Assembly (NCBI GenBank): GCA_023079485.1
Contig: CM041092.1
Coordinates: forward strand, 2,737,127-2,801,126
Reading direction: 5' to 3'
DNA: 64,000 nt
Source of the DNA: Archilochus colubris
Lineage: Eukaryota; Chordata; Aves; Apodiformes; Trochilidae
Translations under genes and position numbers: made by a program
Part shown: one piece after another, positions 21,685 through 32,321 of the stretch
Numbering within the stretch: position 1 is the stretch's first letter
Layout of the letters: each line of letters begins with the position of its first letter
Notes under the pieces: model-generated
Seen by the model: the letters and a program-made list of their open reading frames with translations, nothing else
What the model was told of the DNA's origin: nothing
Databases searched by the model: none

Positions 21685-24495
21685 GAGCTAACCTGGTCCT
21701 GCCAAGGGAGGCATTTGGGCAATTTTGCTTTTAAGAAGTCACTTCAGCCATGGTGCCTTGTTTGCATTAAGGGAAAGGATTATTGTGCTGCCTGGCTTGG
21801 ACTGATGTACCCCCAGAGGTAGGAGTAATTAGAGTTCTTAATGAGAATAATAATTTTTTTCCTTTTCTCTTTTTTTTCTTTCTTGCTTTTCTGGAAATTT
21901 ATGGATGTGCTGCACCTACAAATTGGGTATTTCTCTCTTTTTGCCACTTAGGAGAGCTGAGTTCTTCTTATGTGCTTTGAATAACTTTGAAGTTTATATT
22001 TCAGAGTCTTGTGGTCCCTTTCACTGGGCATGCCAACTTCTTGTTGTATTTACAAGGACTAAAGTTGTCTCCATGGAAAGTCAGTATGCTTTGCAACCTC
22101 CTGTGAAATCCCTTAAGAAGTAAACACCACAGTTCATGATTTTGACACTAGATGTGTTGTTGAAAAGTTTAAATTAACATAAGTAACAATATTGCCAATG
22201 TAAGGCAAGTTTTTGTTGTTTGGCTTGGGTTTGGGGTTTTGGGCTTTTTTGGTGCTGTGTTTTTTTTTAGTTTGGGGTTGGTTTTTTTGGTTGGGTGTTT
22301 TTTTTTACTTTATTTTTGGGGTTTTTATTCTGTTTGTGACATATGTGCAGGTAGGCAACCAGGGAAATTATTTAAGTCCTGTTGGTTTGGGTCTATTTCC
22401 CCAGTGACTTTATTCATCCTTGGCCACCTTGCTTTATGCTTCTTGGGATGAACTCTGGGTAAGGTTGAGTGAGACATTATTACAGAATAACTAAGGCCCA
22501 GAACCAATACAAATTCTTTATATTCCTATGAAACTGATTCGTGTGAGTAAACATCAAGCTATTTCTGTCAACTTTGCTTTTCAAGCAAGCACAAAACCTG
22601 TGGAGTAAAACCTGTTCCAGGAAGGGGAGTGCTTGAGGTATCTGCAGCATCTACAAAAGAATTTGTTTCTTAACTCCTTTGATTCAGTTTTAGTTCATAC
22701 CAAAAGTCTGTACTGTAAAGATCAGAGCTTATAAGCAACAAGAGTAGGAGGAAAAATGTTGTCCTTTCCAGTTTCTTTGTAGTATCAGTGGGTCTGGGGA
22801 AGTTTTGTAGCTCCGTGTTCACTTCAAGGAATTCTTTTCCAAATTAAATGTGCAAATGTGGGAATCTGGGCACATCTTTTTGCTTTACTTATTTATAGTA
22901 ATTTTTTTTTTAATATTATCTCTTCATGTATACATTACACGTGATAGGCAAGTATTTGCATTGCTGGAAAAATAATTTGTATTTCCTGGCAATAAGGAGG
23001 AGCACAGGGATGGGCTCTGGAAGCTTGCACACCCCTTTCATAGTAAAGATATTTGCTTCATGGCCTTCATAAATGTGATGAAAAACCCCAAAGCCCATTG
23101 TCCAGCTTTCTTGCAGCCTGGAGATGGGAAACCAGGACATTAAACAGCTTGGGTGAGTGTGAAACTGAGCAAAAAAACCATAGCAGATGATTGCTCCAGG
23201 TGCAACCAGCAGCCAAAGACTTAGCAATGCTCCTCTGGGGCTGCTGCAGCTCTGCAGGTGTTGTCACCACCTGGGTGGTGGCACTGGGTACCTGAAGGCT
23301 CTGCTCAGAGGTTTATCCATCCTTGCAGGCTTGCAAAAATCACCTGGTCCTTGTTTTGATTAGGGAGCTACTGAGGTTTTAGGTGTGAAGAAGATCTGCA
23401 AGGCGGAGAGCAAGGTGAATGCAGGGCATGTACTTGTTCTTTAAAGGAAGAGCTTGAGCAGAAAAAGGGATGATTTCTGGAATTTTTGGCATACTGATGG
23501 AATGCAGAGGTAAGATTAAAGTCCTTCAGTTAAAAAAAAATTAAAATAAGACATATAGATTTTTGTACAATTTTTGCCAGTGCAGAGAAGGACAAGGGTA
23601 AGAAATGAGGTTGCAGGAAGAAGAGGCAACAACACTGTGGAGCCTCTTTCCTTTTATTTCCATTTCTACAACTGATCATTAATGTTGGGTTATGGCAGTA
23701 TGGTTATACTGCTCTGCATCTTACCATGCCTGGGAGGAACATCCCTTCTCTTTCTGCATGGTATTTTCCTTTCAAATCCAGCCTGGAAGCAGTCCCTTTT
23801 CCTACCTTTCTGTCATGTCCAGGGAAATTTGGTAAAGGTGAAGCCACTCACGTGTGTCTGACTGATGGTTTCCATCCATCTGCAAATCCCCCTCCTGTCT
23901 TTTGAACCAGGGGGTGTATTTTGTGGTGTTTCCCTCTGGCACCCAACATGAAGGAACACTACTCCTCGTGCAAAGCCTCAGGGCCTTGGTCAGACAAAAT
24001 ATTACCCATGAAATCTGAACTATCTTTGAAGTAACTAAATAGCTCTATTAAATCTTATTATAAGCACTGTTTCAATGTTTTAGGTTAATTCAGTGAGGCA
24101 ATTTTGAATATTTTCCTTTTGGAAAAAGAGATGAGGCAGTAGGGAAAGAGCTGATAGGATTTATTAAAACCTGATGCTTGATGAAGCATTGATGATACAA
24201 TAGGAATGCTGGTGTAATTAATAGGTTAGGAGTTGAAAACTCAAGGTAAGTGTAAAGGAGAACACACAGCTGAAAAATGGCAAGAAAAGCAGCAAAATAA
24301 CAACTGAGCTTTGCTGAATTTTCCTTGTGAACTGAACTCTGTCAGCTTGGGATGGAGCATTGGGTAGGGAAAACTCTGCTGCTGACTCCTTGTGCTCCAT
24401 TGCTCTTCTCTGTGGCTCTGTGTGGCTCTGACAGACTGAATTTTATTAGCAATAAAAGGGCCAAAGTTACACAAATCAATATTTTTTTTTCCTTT
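21685..24495. other. Unique noncoding sequence, no gene seen
   Basis: The stretch includes a G/T-rich, C/A-poor segment at about 22206-22332 and an octamer ATTTGCAT at 22954-22961. Frames of up to about 103 codons show no recognisable features. Confidence 0.5.
22206..22332. repeat. G/T-skewed low-complexity tract
   Basis: About 125 bases made almost only of G and T on the plus strand, with GGGTTTGGGGTTTTGGG near 22227-22243 and further GGGG and GGTTGGG words later. It yields false hydrophobic Phe/Leu/Gly/Trp frames. Confidence 0.8.
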
Positions 24496-24744
24496 GTTTT
24501 TTCTTTCTCTTCTTTCTCTTCTTTCTCTTCTTTCTCTTCTTTCTCTTCTTTCTCTTCTTTCTCTTCTTTCTCTTCTTTCTCTTCTTTCTCTTCTTTCTCT
24601 TCTTTCTCTTCTTTCTCTTCTTTCTCTTCTTTCTCTTCTTTCTCTTCCTTCTTTCTTTCTCTTCCTTCTTTCTTTCTCTTCCTTCTTTCTTTCTCTTCCT
24701 TCTTTCTTTCTCTTCCTTCTTTCTCTCTCTCTTTTTTTTTTTTT
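24496..24744. repeat. 249-bp pure polypyrimidine tract: (TTCTTTCTC)16 then a 17-bp unit
   Basis: There is no purine from 24496 to 24744. The first block, 24501-24644, is 16 perfect copies of the 9-mer TTCTTTCTC. The second, from 24645, is four copies of the 17-mer TTCCTTCTTTCTTTCTC plus a partial copy, followed by CT and T runs. Both strands carry false open frames: Ser-Phe and Leu-Ser runs on plus, Glu-Lys runs on minus. A mirror-symmetric purine/pyrimidine tract like this can form triplex DNA. Confidence 0.97.
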
Positions 24745-25435
24745 GGTTTTTTTTCCCCTTTTTTCTTATTCTTCTTTTCAGTCAGCCACTGAGGTTCAGG
24801 GGCACAAGATGGCAGCATAAGGAAAACTTGCTAACATCAGGAGCAGCTCCAATCCCAATCCATATCCCAAACAAAGGTGATCCATGTCCACATATTTATC
24901 CAATATTTCTAATGTCATCTTCTGAATAGGGTATCAGTACCTTTGGTTAAGAGACTTGGGGTGTTCCTGGAGATACTTGAATTCATGCTGCATTCCAGTT
25001 TGTCAACAAAAATATGTTAAAGATGTTGTGTCTGAAAGGAGGTCAGATCCAGTTATATACATATTTTGGTCTGAAAAAAATATTATATTTCTATGTATTT
25101 TCCACTATCTGCCCAGATGCAGGAGAGTTGCATTCTGATGCACCACTGATGCTTTTATTTGGCATCTTTTTCTTAACCCAAAAGAATCTACTTCTTGTGC
25201 TTGGGAAATAAGTTTGGGAAATCCTTGTCAGCTTCTTTTGCCTCTACTGCAAGTCTGTGGATATTGGTGTCTTTTTATTTCAGAGATATCCAGTGAATCT
25301 ATGTATTTAAGACCTATAAAGCAAAAACTGACTTGGAGTTGCCCAGCCATATCTCCAGAAAAATGTGGAACACAGAAACTGATTCCATAATTTTAGAAAA
25401 TATGGGGTTTTAAATTTTATAGGTGTTTTATTTTA
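24745..25435. other. Unique noncoding sequence, no gene seen
   Basis: T-rich sequence just after the pyrimidine tract, then ordinary AT-rich DNA. No gene or repeat family was recognised. Confidence 0.55.
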
Positions 25436-25441
25436 CACTCC
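25436..25441. repeat. Target-site duplication CACTCC, left copy
   Basis: CACTCC directly before the foldback element recurs perfectly at 25553-25558 directly after it. Confidence 0.85.
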
Positions 25442-25552
25442 TGTAGTGTAACAAGGCAACCAGGTGCCCCTAATTGCCAGGGAGTGGGTATGAGCTTGTG
25501 TTAAGCCTACCTGTGCCTAATTAGGGGCACCTGGTTGCCTTGTTACACTACA
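25442..25552. mobile_element. 111-bp foldback insertion with perfect 34-bp inverted arms
   Basis: Seen directly: the left arm 25442-25475 (starting TGTAGTGTAACAAGG) and the right arm 25519-25552 (ending TTGTTACACTACA) are perfect reverse complements over 34 bp, around a 43-bp centre. The element has TG...CA ends and a perfect 6-bp target-site duplication, CACTCC. The 5' end and centre resemble the 304-bp insertion at 6080. Shared features are TGTAGTG, CCAGGTGCCC, GAGTGGGT and CCTGTG in the same order. Inference: a miniature, non-autonomous relative of that family, either a rearranged LTR or a MITE-like foldback mobilised by an unknown source. Perfect arm identity implies a recent insertion or arm-to-arm correction. 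No coding capacity. Confidence 0.82.
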
Positions 25553-25558
25553 CACTCC
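25553..25558. repeat. Target-site duplication CACTCC, right copy
   Basis: Perfect second copy of the 6-bp word at 25436-25441. Confidence 0.85.
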
Positions 25559-27234
25559 TTCCTTCTTTTCACACTCTATGATAGTATTTATTTTTGTGGT
25601 ATACAGCCAGAGTTTCTTGAATTCAAGTTGGACAATCATCCAAAGTTGAGAGTCTTACTCAAAAATGCACAATAAGCACTTTTAAAATATTTTTAGATTC
25701 GTTTTACCATTATTATGATTCTCATTTTCATTGTCACCTTAATGGCAAATCCTTTGAATTTAAAGGAGGGGAGGGCATTCAACTTAAATACTTTCTTCAT
25801 CAAGCATTTTTTTAAAGACTCAATAGACTGTTGAGTGCTTTGGTAGCTCTTTAGCTTATATGGAAGAATTTATATCTCTGTGCAAATGGAAGGAGGTGCT
25901 GGCAGCAATGAATTACAACTGAACTAATGTTAGAGGGGGGAAAAACAACCTCCTGGCTTTGGTTTATTCCTGTCTTCTGCCAGAGGGGGTTGTGGCTCTT
26001 TGTACCTCGTCTGATTTTCAGGGTGAATGAAGCACTCTGCAACATGGGACCTTTCAGCTGAGGTTGGGAATGCTTTCTTTTCTTTTTAATGAAGAACCAT
26101 CACTCACTACACTGCAGAAATTGTGATTATTAACAATTGGTGTTTTGTCAAAGGAACTGAACCCCAGCATGGTTGGTGTTGGTTGAATGAGTTTTAGTCC
26201 TGTTAGCATCTGAGGCTTCGTCTCCAGTTTTGGTGTTTTCAGATTTATTTGGTTTCTCTGGATCTTCAGGTTAGAGATGTGGTTATTGAAGCAATGTGCT
26301 CCAGCCAGCTCCCAAAGCCTGGTGCTCCAAAGATCTGGAATTTTTGATGACCTCACAATGTGGCTGTTGAACACGTTCAGCAGGGATGGGGGCAGAGAAA
26401 ACTTGACAGGTCTCAAGGATGCAATTGCTGGTCATACTTTAGAGGCTCCTTGTTCAAAGGTTTTAATTAATAAAGGCAAAAAAAAAACCAACCCCACAAA
26501 CAACTATTCACAGCTGTGTTGAGGGGAGGTTTAATAAAATCCTTCTTGGTCTTTGGAGACCAAACTCTTGAGTTTCAGTTCATGCACAGACTGAGTTCAG
26601 TGCAGGTTGATGGGTGCTCACCTGTTTGATCAGACAGCTGTGTTAGTCCAGGTTATTTTATTGTTTTGTTAGTGGTTTCCATCTATATATTTATACGTAT
26701 AGATGGGTACCATGACTGTAGAGCCACTGTAGCCAATAATTTCCTCCTGTGGTTGAGTGGATGCATGGGGTGTGTTCAACTTCACCCCATGAATAAATCA
26801 AAGATGCTCCTCAGTACAACTCTCTGTTGGAAGTGCACCAGGACAACTTTTTTTTATTTTTTTGGGAAAAGGCTGGAATAGTACAGTAAACTCCTCACAT
26901 AATGGACAATACCTTTACCCAGTAAATTAGTCATAATTTGCCTTTGAGTTTTTGTGAAGGCATTGTTAAAGACATCATGTTCTCATCAGCATCTGGTGTC
27001 TTGGCAGCTAATTACTGCAGGGATGAACTCCAGATTTCATGTGAAAATTTGTATGTAAAAAAAAGAAAAAATAAATACATTTAAAACTTGAACACCAGCA
27101 AGTTGGTGGATATATTTTAAATTTCAAGCTGCAGATTAAAAATTCTTTCTTTACAGTGACTAAATGTACTGTCTGCTCACCAGATTTGCATAGCAAGTTC
27201 CCTTGCCACACATTTCAGTGCAAAGCAGAGAGGG

Positions 27235-27303
27235 TTTTTTTTTTTTTGTTCTTTTTTTTTTTTTTTTTTTTTTTCCCCAAAGGCAAAAAAAAAAAAAAAA
27301 AAA
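27235..27303. repeat. Poly-T / poly-A foldback
   Basis: A T-rich stretch (27235-27274, ending in T23) is followed by a 10-nt spacer (CCCCAAAGGC) and A19 (27285-27303). The arms can pair as a simple hairpin. Confidence 0.9.
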
Positions 27304-27949
27304 GCTCTTTTAGTCTCTTTCCAGTTGATGCTCCATGTTGTGACATGTCATGTAAAACTGCATCTGTTATGTTGAAATAAGAACATAAGAGAGACACTTT
27401 GACATGAGGAATCACAACACAACTTAACAGCAGGAACATTGAAAAAGCAACACGGTTTCCTTGTCAGTAACCCCAGCCCTGATAGAGATGAGGTATTTAG
27501 TTGAATGCTTCCAGCATCACTGAAGCTGGGTTTCTTCCCTAATGGATTTTCCTCCTCACATCAGGCCCATTCCAGCCCTTCCCAGCAGCAGAACCTCCTG
27601 GTGACTTTTCCAAGTCGAAGCCAAGGAAAGTTTTGCCTGAGTGAAGACCTCAGGATCAGGCCCAGGAGTTTTTTTTTTTCCCTGCCTGTGAAGTAGAAAA
27701 TAGACTCAGATTAAGCTAGCAGACTTGTTATTTGACAGTTTATAAAATATTTTAGTATCTTTTTGGCAGTAGCAGTTTGAATGTTGGCAAATGTACACAT
27801 TGCTTGCAGTTACAAAACCTTGTAATGAGTATTTTCCACTGTAATAGCACTGAGTTGAAATTTGGATAAACCACTTAGACTTGTGAACTCTGACATGCAT
27901 GGTAACTATGTCTTTGCAAAAGAATTTTGTCAAGTATTGGAGCTCCTAC

Positions 27950-28170
27950 TAATAGCACATCCATCTTTCTGCACACTATAAATCTTAAGAAAATTTCTAT
28001 TACTCTGCAATTTGTCTGGCTTATGCTATTTATTAGCCATTTTATTCTGCTGCTTTAAGAAGTAATGTGATGTTCATTTTATTGCTGGTTCAATAAATTG
28101 TTAATTATAATGCAGTGATTGCTGCTGACGTGATTTAAAAGCCACATTAGCACTATAGCATTAAGTTTTA
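27950..28170. promoter_or_regulatory. Candidate conserved noncoding element
   Basis: Repeat-free AT-rich sequence with several homeodomain-like TTAATTA/TAATG words (for example GTTAATTATAATGCAG near 28100) and no open frame. This call is by texture only. Confidence 0.22.
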
Positions 28171-31100
28171 ACTATTTTACCCTTCAATTCCCTGTTTATA
28201 CAACAGTAAAAGGAAAATAGCCTTAGACTAATTTAAAAAATGAAGGTACTTGTGTCTATTGATCACATGATATACCAGAAACTTTTGTGGTTTTTTTTTT
28301 TTTTAAAAAAAAAAGGTTACTTTCAGGTCTGAAAAGAAAATGCATCAAGTGAATGCAGTTGTACTGCTCAGCTAGAAGTGTTCTTAAAGCAAGATTAACC
28401 CCAAAGTTAAATTAACAGAATTACTTTGTTAAATTAGGAAAATTGGCATAATATATTAAAAGGCCAAAATATTCAGATAAATCATAATCATTTTATAGTT
28501 AGGCAGAGCTTCTGGTCCCCGTTTTGTCTAATAATGGAGCATAAGAGAGGCTGAGATTGGAAAGAATGCCTATTTTCTCCAAGAAAATAGGGTAGGATGG
28601 ACACAACCATGGAAATACTGAACCTGGAGTGAACAGGAGGCACTTATTGCCTGTTAGAAACAGGGATTGGTGTTAGTGCATCACAGACATGCAGATTATC
28701 AGTGAAAATATCTGGTTTTCTTAGTTAAATTGTGATTTTATTTGATTTTCTTAGTTGAGAGAACTACTCACAGAAAATTAGGGAAAAAAATAGAGAATGG
28801 AAGTAGGCTGAGAAAGCTGTTATATTTGCACAGACACATATATATATATTTAATATATAAAAAAATAATTCCTACATAGAATGAATGTATCTGAGTGCTC
28901 CTCTGCTATTGCTTTGCAAACACACCACCACCAAAATGTGCAGCTCTCAAGCAGTGGAATCTAGAAGTCATTAATTCAGACAAAAAAACCCCATTTAAAT
29001 CCATAGAAAAAATGTGAATTTTAACTGGCTTTCCCTTATGAATTTGTTGACCCTGCTGCAGAGCCATTCCTTCCCATTGGGGATGCTCAGCTGTCAGACT
29101 TCCAGGCTACAGCATCCCTGGTGGTGTTAAAGCATCGTGTGAACCTTGGTGCTTGGATGAGCAAGGAGAGGTTTAATATGTAGTTAATAATACAAGGAAG
29201 AAAACTAGAAATAGGGGTTGCTCTGAAAAGCTGCCTGGTTTGAGGTTCCTGACTTTTATCCCTCCTCTGGCTTTACTGTGAGCTGCTGTGATCTGGTGAG
29301 AGGCAGACCAAAAAACCACAAGAGATCTGTTGAAAGAAATTGAGCACCTAAATCCTTCAGAGAGTCCTAGGACAGAGAAATCTTCCCTTTAGATGTTTCA
29401 TTGCTTCTGAAGATCTGCCCAGAAGAAGCCTTCCTACTCCTTGACTAAGTTGGAAACATTATTTACTTGTTATCACAGGTGGGCTCCTTTGGTGGTTTTG
29501 TTAAATAATCTTAAATAATCTTCTTGAAGGAAGGATGTTTCCCTGAAAGAGAATAATTTCTGCCAGAAGAGTGTATTTAAAAGCACACAAAACAAAAGCA
29601 AAGAAATATAAAATAATAAAAAACCCCAAACCAACAACCCACCCTACACTTGGATTTTAATTAATCCTCACTGATTTTATTTAATCATCCCTCTTTTGAT
29701 CTGTATATGAGACACTGGTTGAACTGCTATGAAATAAGGATGAGTCTTGGCACTGGTCATGGTTAAAAAATTACAGATATAAGGAAATGTTTGACAGCCA
29801 GTTAGCTCCAAGATTTCAGGCTTTGAGAGCAAAGATCTGAGCTAAAGGGACTGATAAAGCTGGCTGAGCTGTCATAATATACTTAAACTCCTAAACTTGA
29901 CTTAGTACTGCATGACATTTCAATAAAAGAAATTAGGACATAAAAAATTAGTGTGGCCCATATTAAACAGATTTAAAAGGAGTAAACTAATTGCCAAAAG
30001 TAATGGGGATGTTTCCAGCAATGTCTCGTAGGGATCTCCTCATGGCTTAACACATTTCCATGATCCCAGTAATGATCTGGGAAAAAAAAAATAAAAAATT
30101 TCCCTTTGCTCTTAAAGTTTGCACCTCTCACAGAAATTAGAAGAGTGATAAATAAAAGGAATAGGCATTTATAGAATCTAGATTATTTTGGAAGAAAGAG
30201 CCTTGCTAGCAGATAGAGCTTCAAACCTGACTTTGTGCTCCACAAGGAAACACTAAGAAATGAGTGGAGAAGGGGCAGTGTTGCAGAACCAAGACAAAAT
30301 CAGGTTCTGAAGCCTTTTTTTGGGGGTAAGAATTTATCCATCTCAGCTTGGGAGGGTGGCGAGAGGCCCTGGGCTCGGGCAGCAGCTCTGGAGCTTCTGT
30401 CTGGGGATGCTCAGGGACTTTGTGCTGATGCCAGGCTGGTCCAGGTCCTCAGCATCTCCTCATCTGCTTGAACCTGGTGCCCTGGCAGATGCAGTGTGGG
30501 TTTTTTTTTTATGCTTCAAGCTGTTTTGTGTTAAAACCATCCATTTGCAAAGGCTGGTTTGAGTTTGTTTGAAGAATTCGAGTTGATTTCTGAACTCCAC
30601 CAGAGTCAGATGGGAGATTATGGGGTGGAAGGTAGTGGGGAGAGAATGAGGCTGGCAGTGAATGTGACTCTCAGCCTGGGATTAACACCCCCCCCACCCT
30701 AATTAATTAATGCCCTGTGATACCAGGGACTGGGTAACTGGGAGATAGGGATCACTACCAAAAAAATTCTTGACTCCTGTGGTCTGTGATTTCACCAGAG
30801 AGAGAGAGAGCTGCCAGAAAGGGGATTTCTACAATTAACAAGCAGAGAAATCTTCTGCTAAAAGCATCAAGATGAGAGGAAATACAGTGTGTGTGTATAT
30901 ATAAATATATATATTATATAGAGCTAATGGATAAATCAGATCTATCCCCAAGTTTAGGAATTCCCTACATGATTTATCTCTAGATTGAGGAGAGAAGGAA
31001 GGAACAGATGAAACTCCAGGAGTGCATAGCTCAGGTGTCAGCCTTGCAGAAACCTGGGCAGCTCTAATGGAAGATATAAAAGAAATGGTTAAAAAAGGGT

Positions 31101-31886
31101 AGCTGAAAAGCAACAACACAAATTTCCTGGAAATAGCAGGTTTTTGTGTTTGGGAAACTCTACCAGGAGGAGGAGGAGAGCAGGGCACAAGCTGATAAAG
31201 CCAACGTGATGTGTGTCTGCCCTGGCTTTTGGAAAGGGCTCAGACTATGAGGGTGGAAATGCCAATTTACTGTTGGCTCTAAAGAGAATGTATAAAGTTA
31301 TCCATAGAGAAAAAAAAAAAAAAAAAAAAAGGAGAAACTTCTAATGAACTGTGAAACCAGATGCTTTATGCTGGAGAAGCACATTCTGCAGCCTGCATGT
31401 TATTATTATTTTGTTTTGGGGAATACTGCAATGTGCAAGGTAATTTCTAATATAGATGCAGGCACAGTTTGTACCCCGAAGAGTTTCTGCTGGGAGAGAG
31501 GAATATTCTTGTCTGTATTTTGGGGGGTGAAGTGTGTGTCTATTCAGCAGACACAGACTTAGGAAAAAGGACCTTATTTTTTTCAGCCAGGAGCTGCAAT
31601 TTAGTTTAAAAACCTCATTCTGGATATTTTTGCATGCCTCAGCCTCCATCTACTAGAAAGGAAGAGTCTCTACAGATGCTCTAAGGGCCTTGGGTTCTGA
31701 TGGGAGCTATAGGAAAATGTCTGGATGGGCAACCCAGATATCCTAAAAAACATCCAGGCTGAACTAAGATCTGTGTGCTTTGCTTCCTAGAAATATTCCA
31801 GAAAAATTATACATCTTTATGATCTGGATAAAGAAGTCATTGGAAATAAAAGGTTGAAGTAAGGCAATATTTAGAGCCAGTAGTTT

Positions 31887-32321
31887 CATAGAATCATAGA
31901 ATTGGCTGGGTTGGAAGGGACCTCAGAAATCATCAAGTCCAACCCTTGCTCCACTACCACCACAGTTCCCAGCCCATGGCACTGAGTGCCACATCCAGGC
32001 TCTTTTGAAATATCTCCAGACACGGAGAATCCACTACTTCCCTGGGCAGCCCATTCCAATGCCTGATCACCCTCTCCAGAAAGAAATTCTTTCTAATCTC
32101 CAACCTAAACCTCCCCTGGCACAACTTGAGACCCTGCCCTCTTGTCTTGCTGAGAGTTGCCTGGGAAAAGAGCCCAACCCCCCCCTGGCTCCAACCTCCT
32201 TTCAGGGAGTTGTAGAGAGTGATGAGGTCTCCCCTGAGCCTCCTCTTCTCCAGCCTCAACACCCCCAACTCCCTCAGCCTCTCCTCATAGGGTCTGTGCT
32301 CGAGTCCCTTCACCAGCCTGG
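31887..32321 (-). mobile_element. CR1 LINE 3' part, minus strand
   Basis: The CR1 terminal microsatellite (CATAGAATCATAGAATT on plus) lies at 31887, followed by the 3' UTR and about 120 codons of ORF2 C-terminus read on the minus strand. The copy is truncated at CACCAGCCTGG (32321). It is very similar to the last part of the copies at 18337-19167 and 38187-38680. Flanks are TAGTTT before and TTTAAT after, so at most a 3-bp TTT duplication. This is normal for CR1, which usually lacks clear duplications. Confidence 0.96.
31954..32313 (-). pseudogene. CR1 ORF2 C-terminal remnant
   Basis: One uninterrupted minus-strand frame of 119 codons contains [40 protein letters not shown] and [17 protein letters not shown], then a stop just past LSAMG. 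It corresponds to the C-terminal part of the CR1 ORF2 protein. It is 5'-truncated with no promoter and no reverse-transcriptase core. The lack of internal stops suggests a fairly young insertion rather than selection. Confidence 0.88.

Larger units (their letters stand above)
25559..31886. other. Unique noncoding sequence, over 6 kb, no gene seen
   Basis: Repeat-poor AT-rich DNA. It contains a T-run/A-run foldback at 27235-27303, T14A10 at 28291-28314, TA-rich runs at about 28837-28860 and 30889-30921, an A-run near 31309-31331, and an octamer ATTTGCAT at 27184-27191. The stretch 27950-28170 looks like conserved-type DNA. Frames of up to 120 codons (for example 26054-26416 minus) show no recognisable domain. 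Confidence 0.5.

Noticed and set aside
22206..22332. Interstitial telomeric repeat
   Set aside because: The vertebrate TTAGGG unit is absent. The tract is irregular T/G runs.
24342..24820. Long frames (108-158 codons) on both strands across the second pyrimidine tract
   Set aside because: These are simple-repeat translations of the 9-mer and 17-mer arrays.
25975..26000. CTCF-like word CTGCCAGAGGGGG
   Set aside because: Three mismatches to the core pattern, including conserved positions.
29040..29160. Possible extra CR1 fragment around CATCCCTGGTGGTGTTAAAG
   Set aside because: Only one short CR1-like phrase. The flanking text does not follow CR1 order and no terminal microsatellite is present.
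30340..30480. GC-rich patch considered as a promoter or CpG island
   Set aside because: Too short and with few CpG dinucleotides. No TATA or initiator context linked to a gene.
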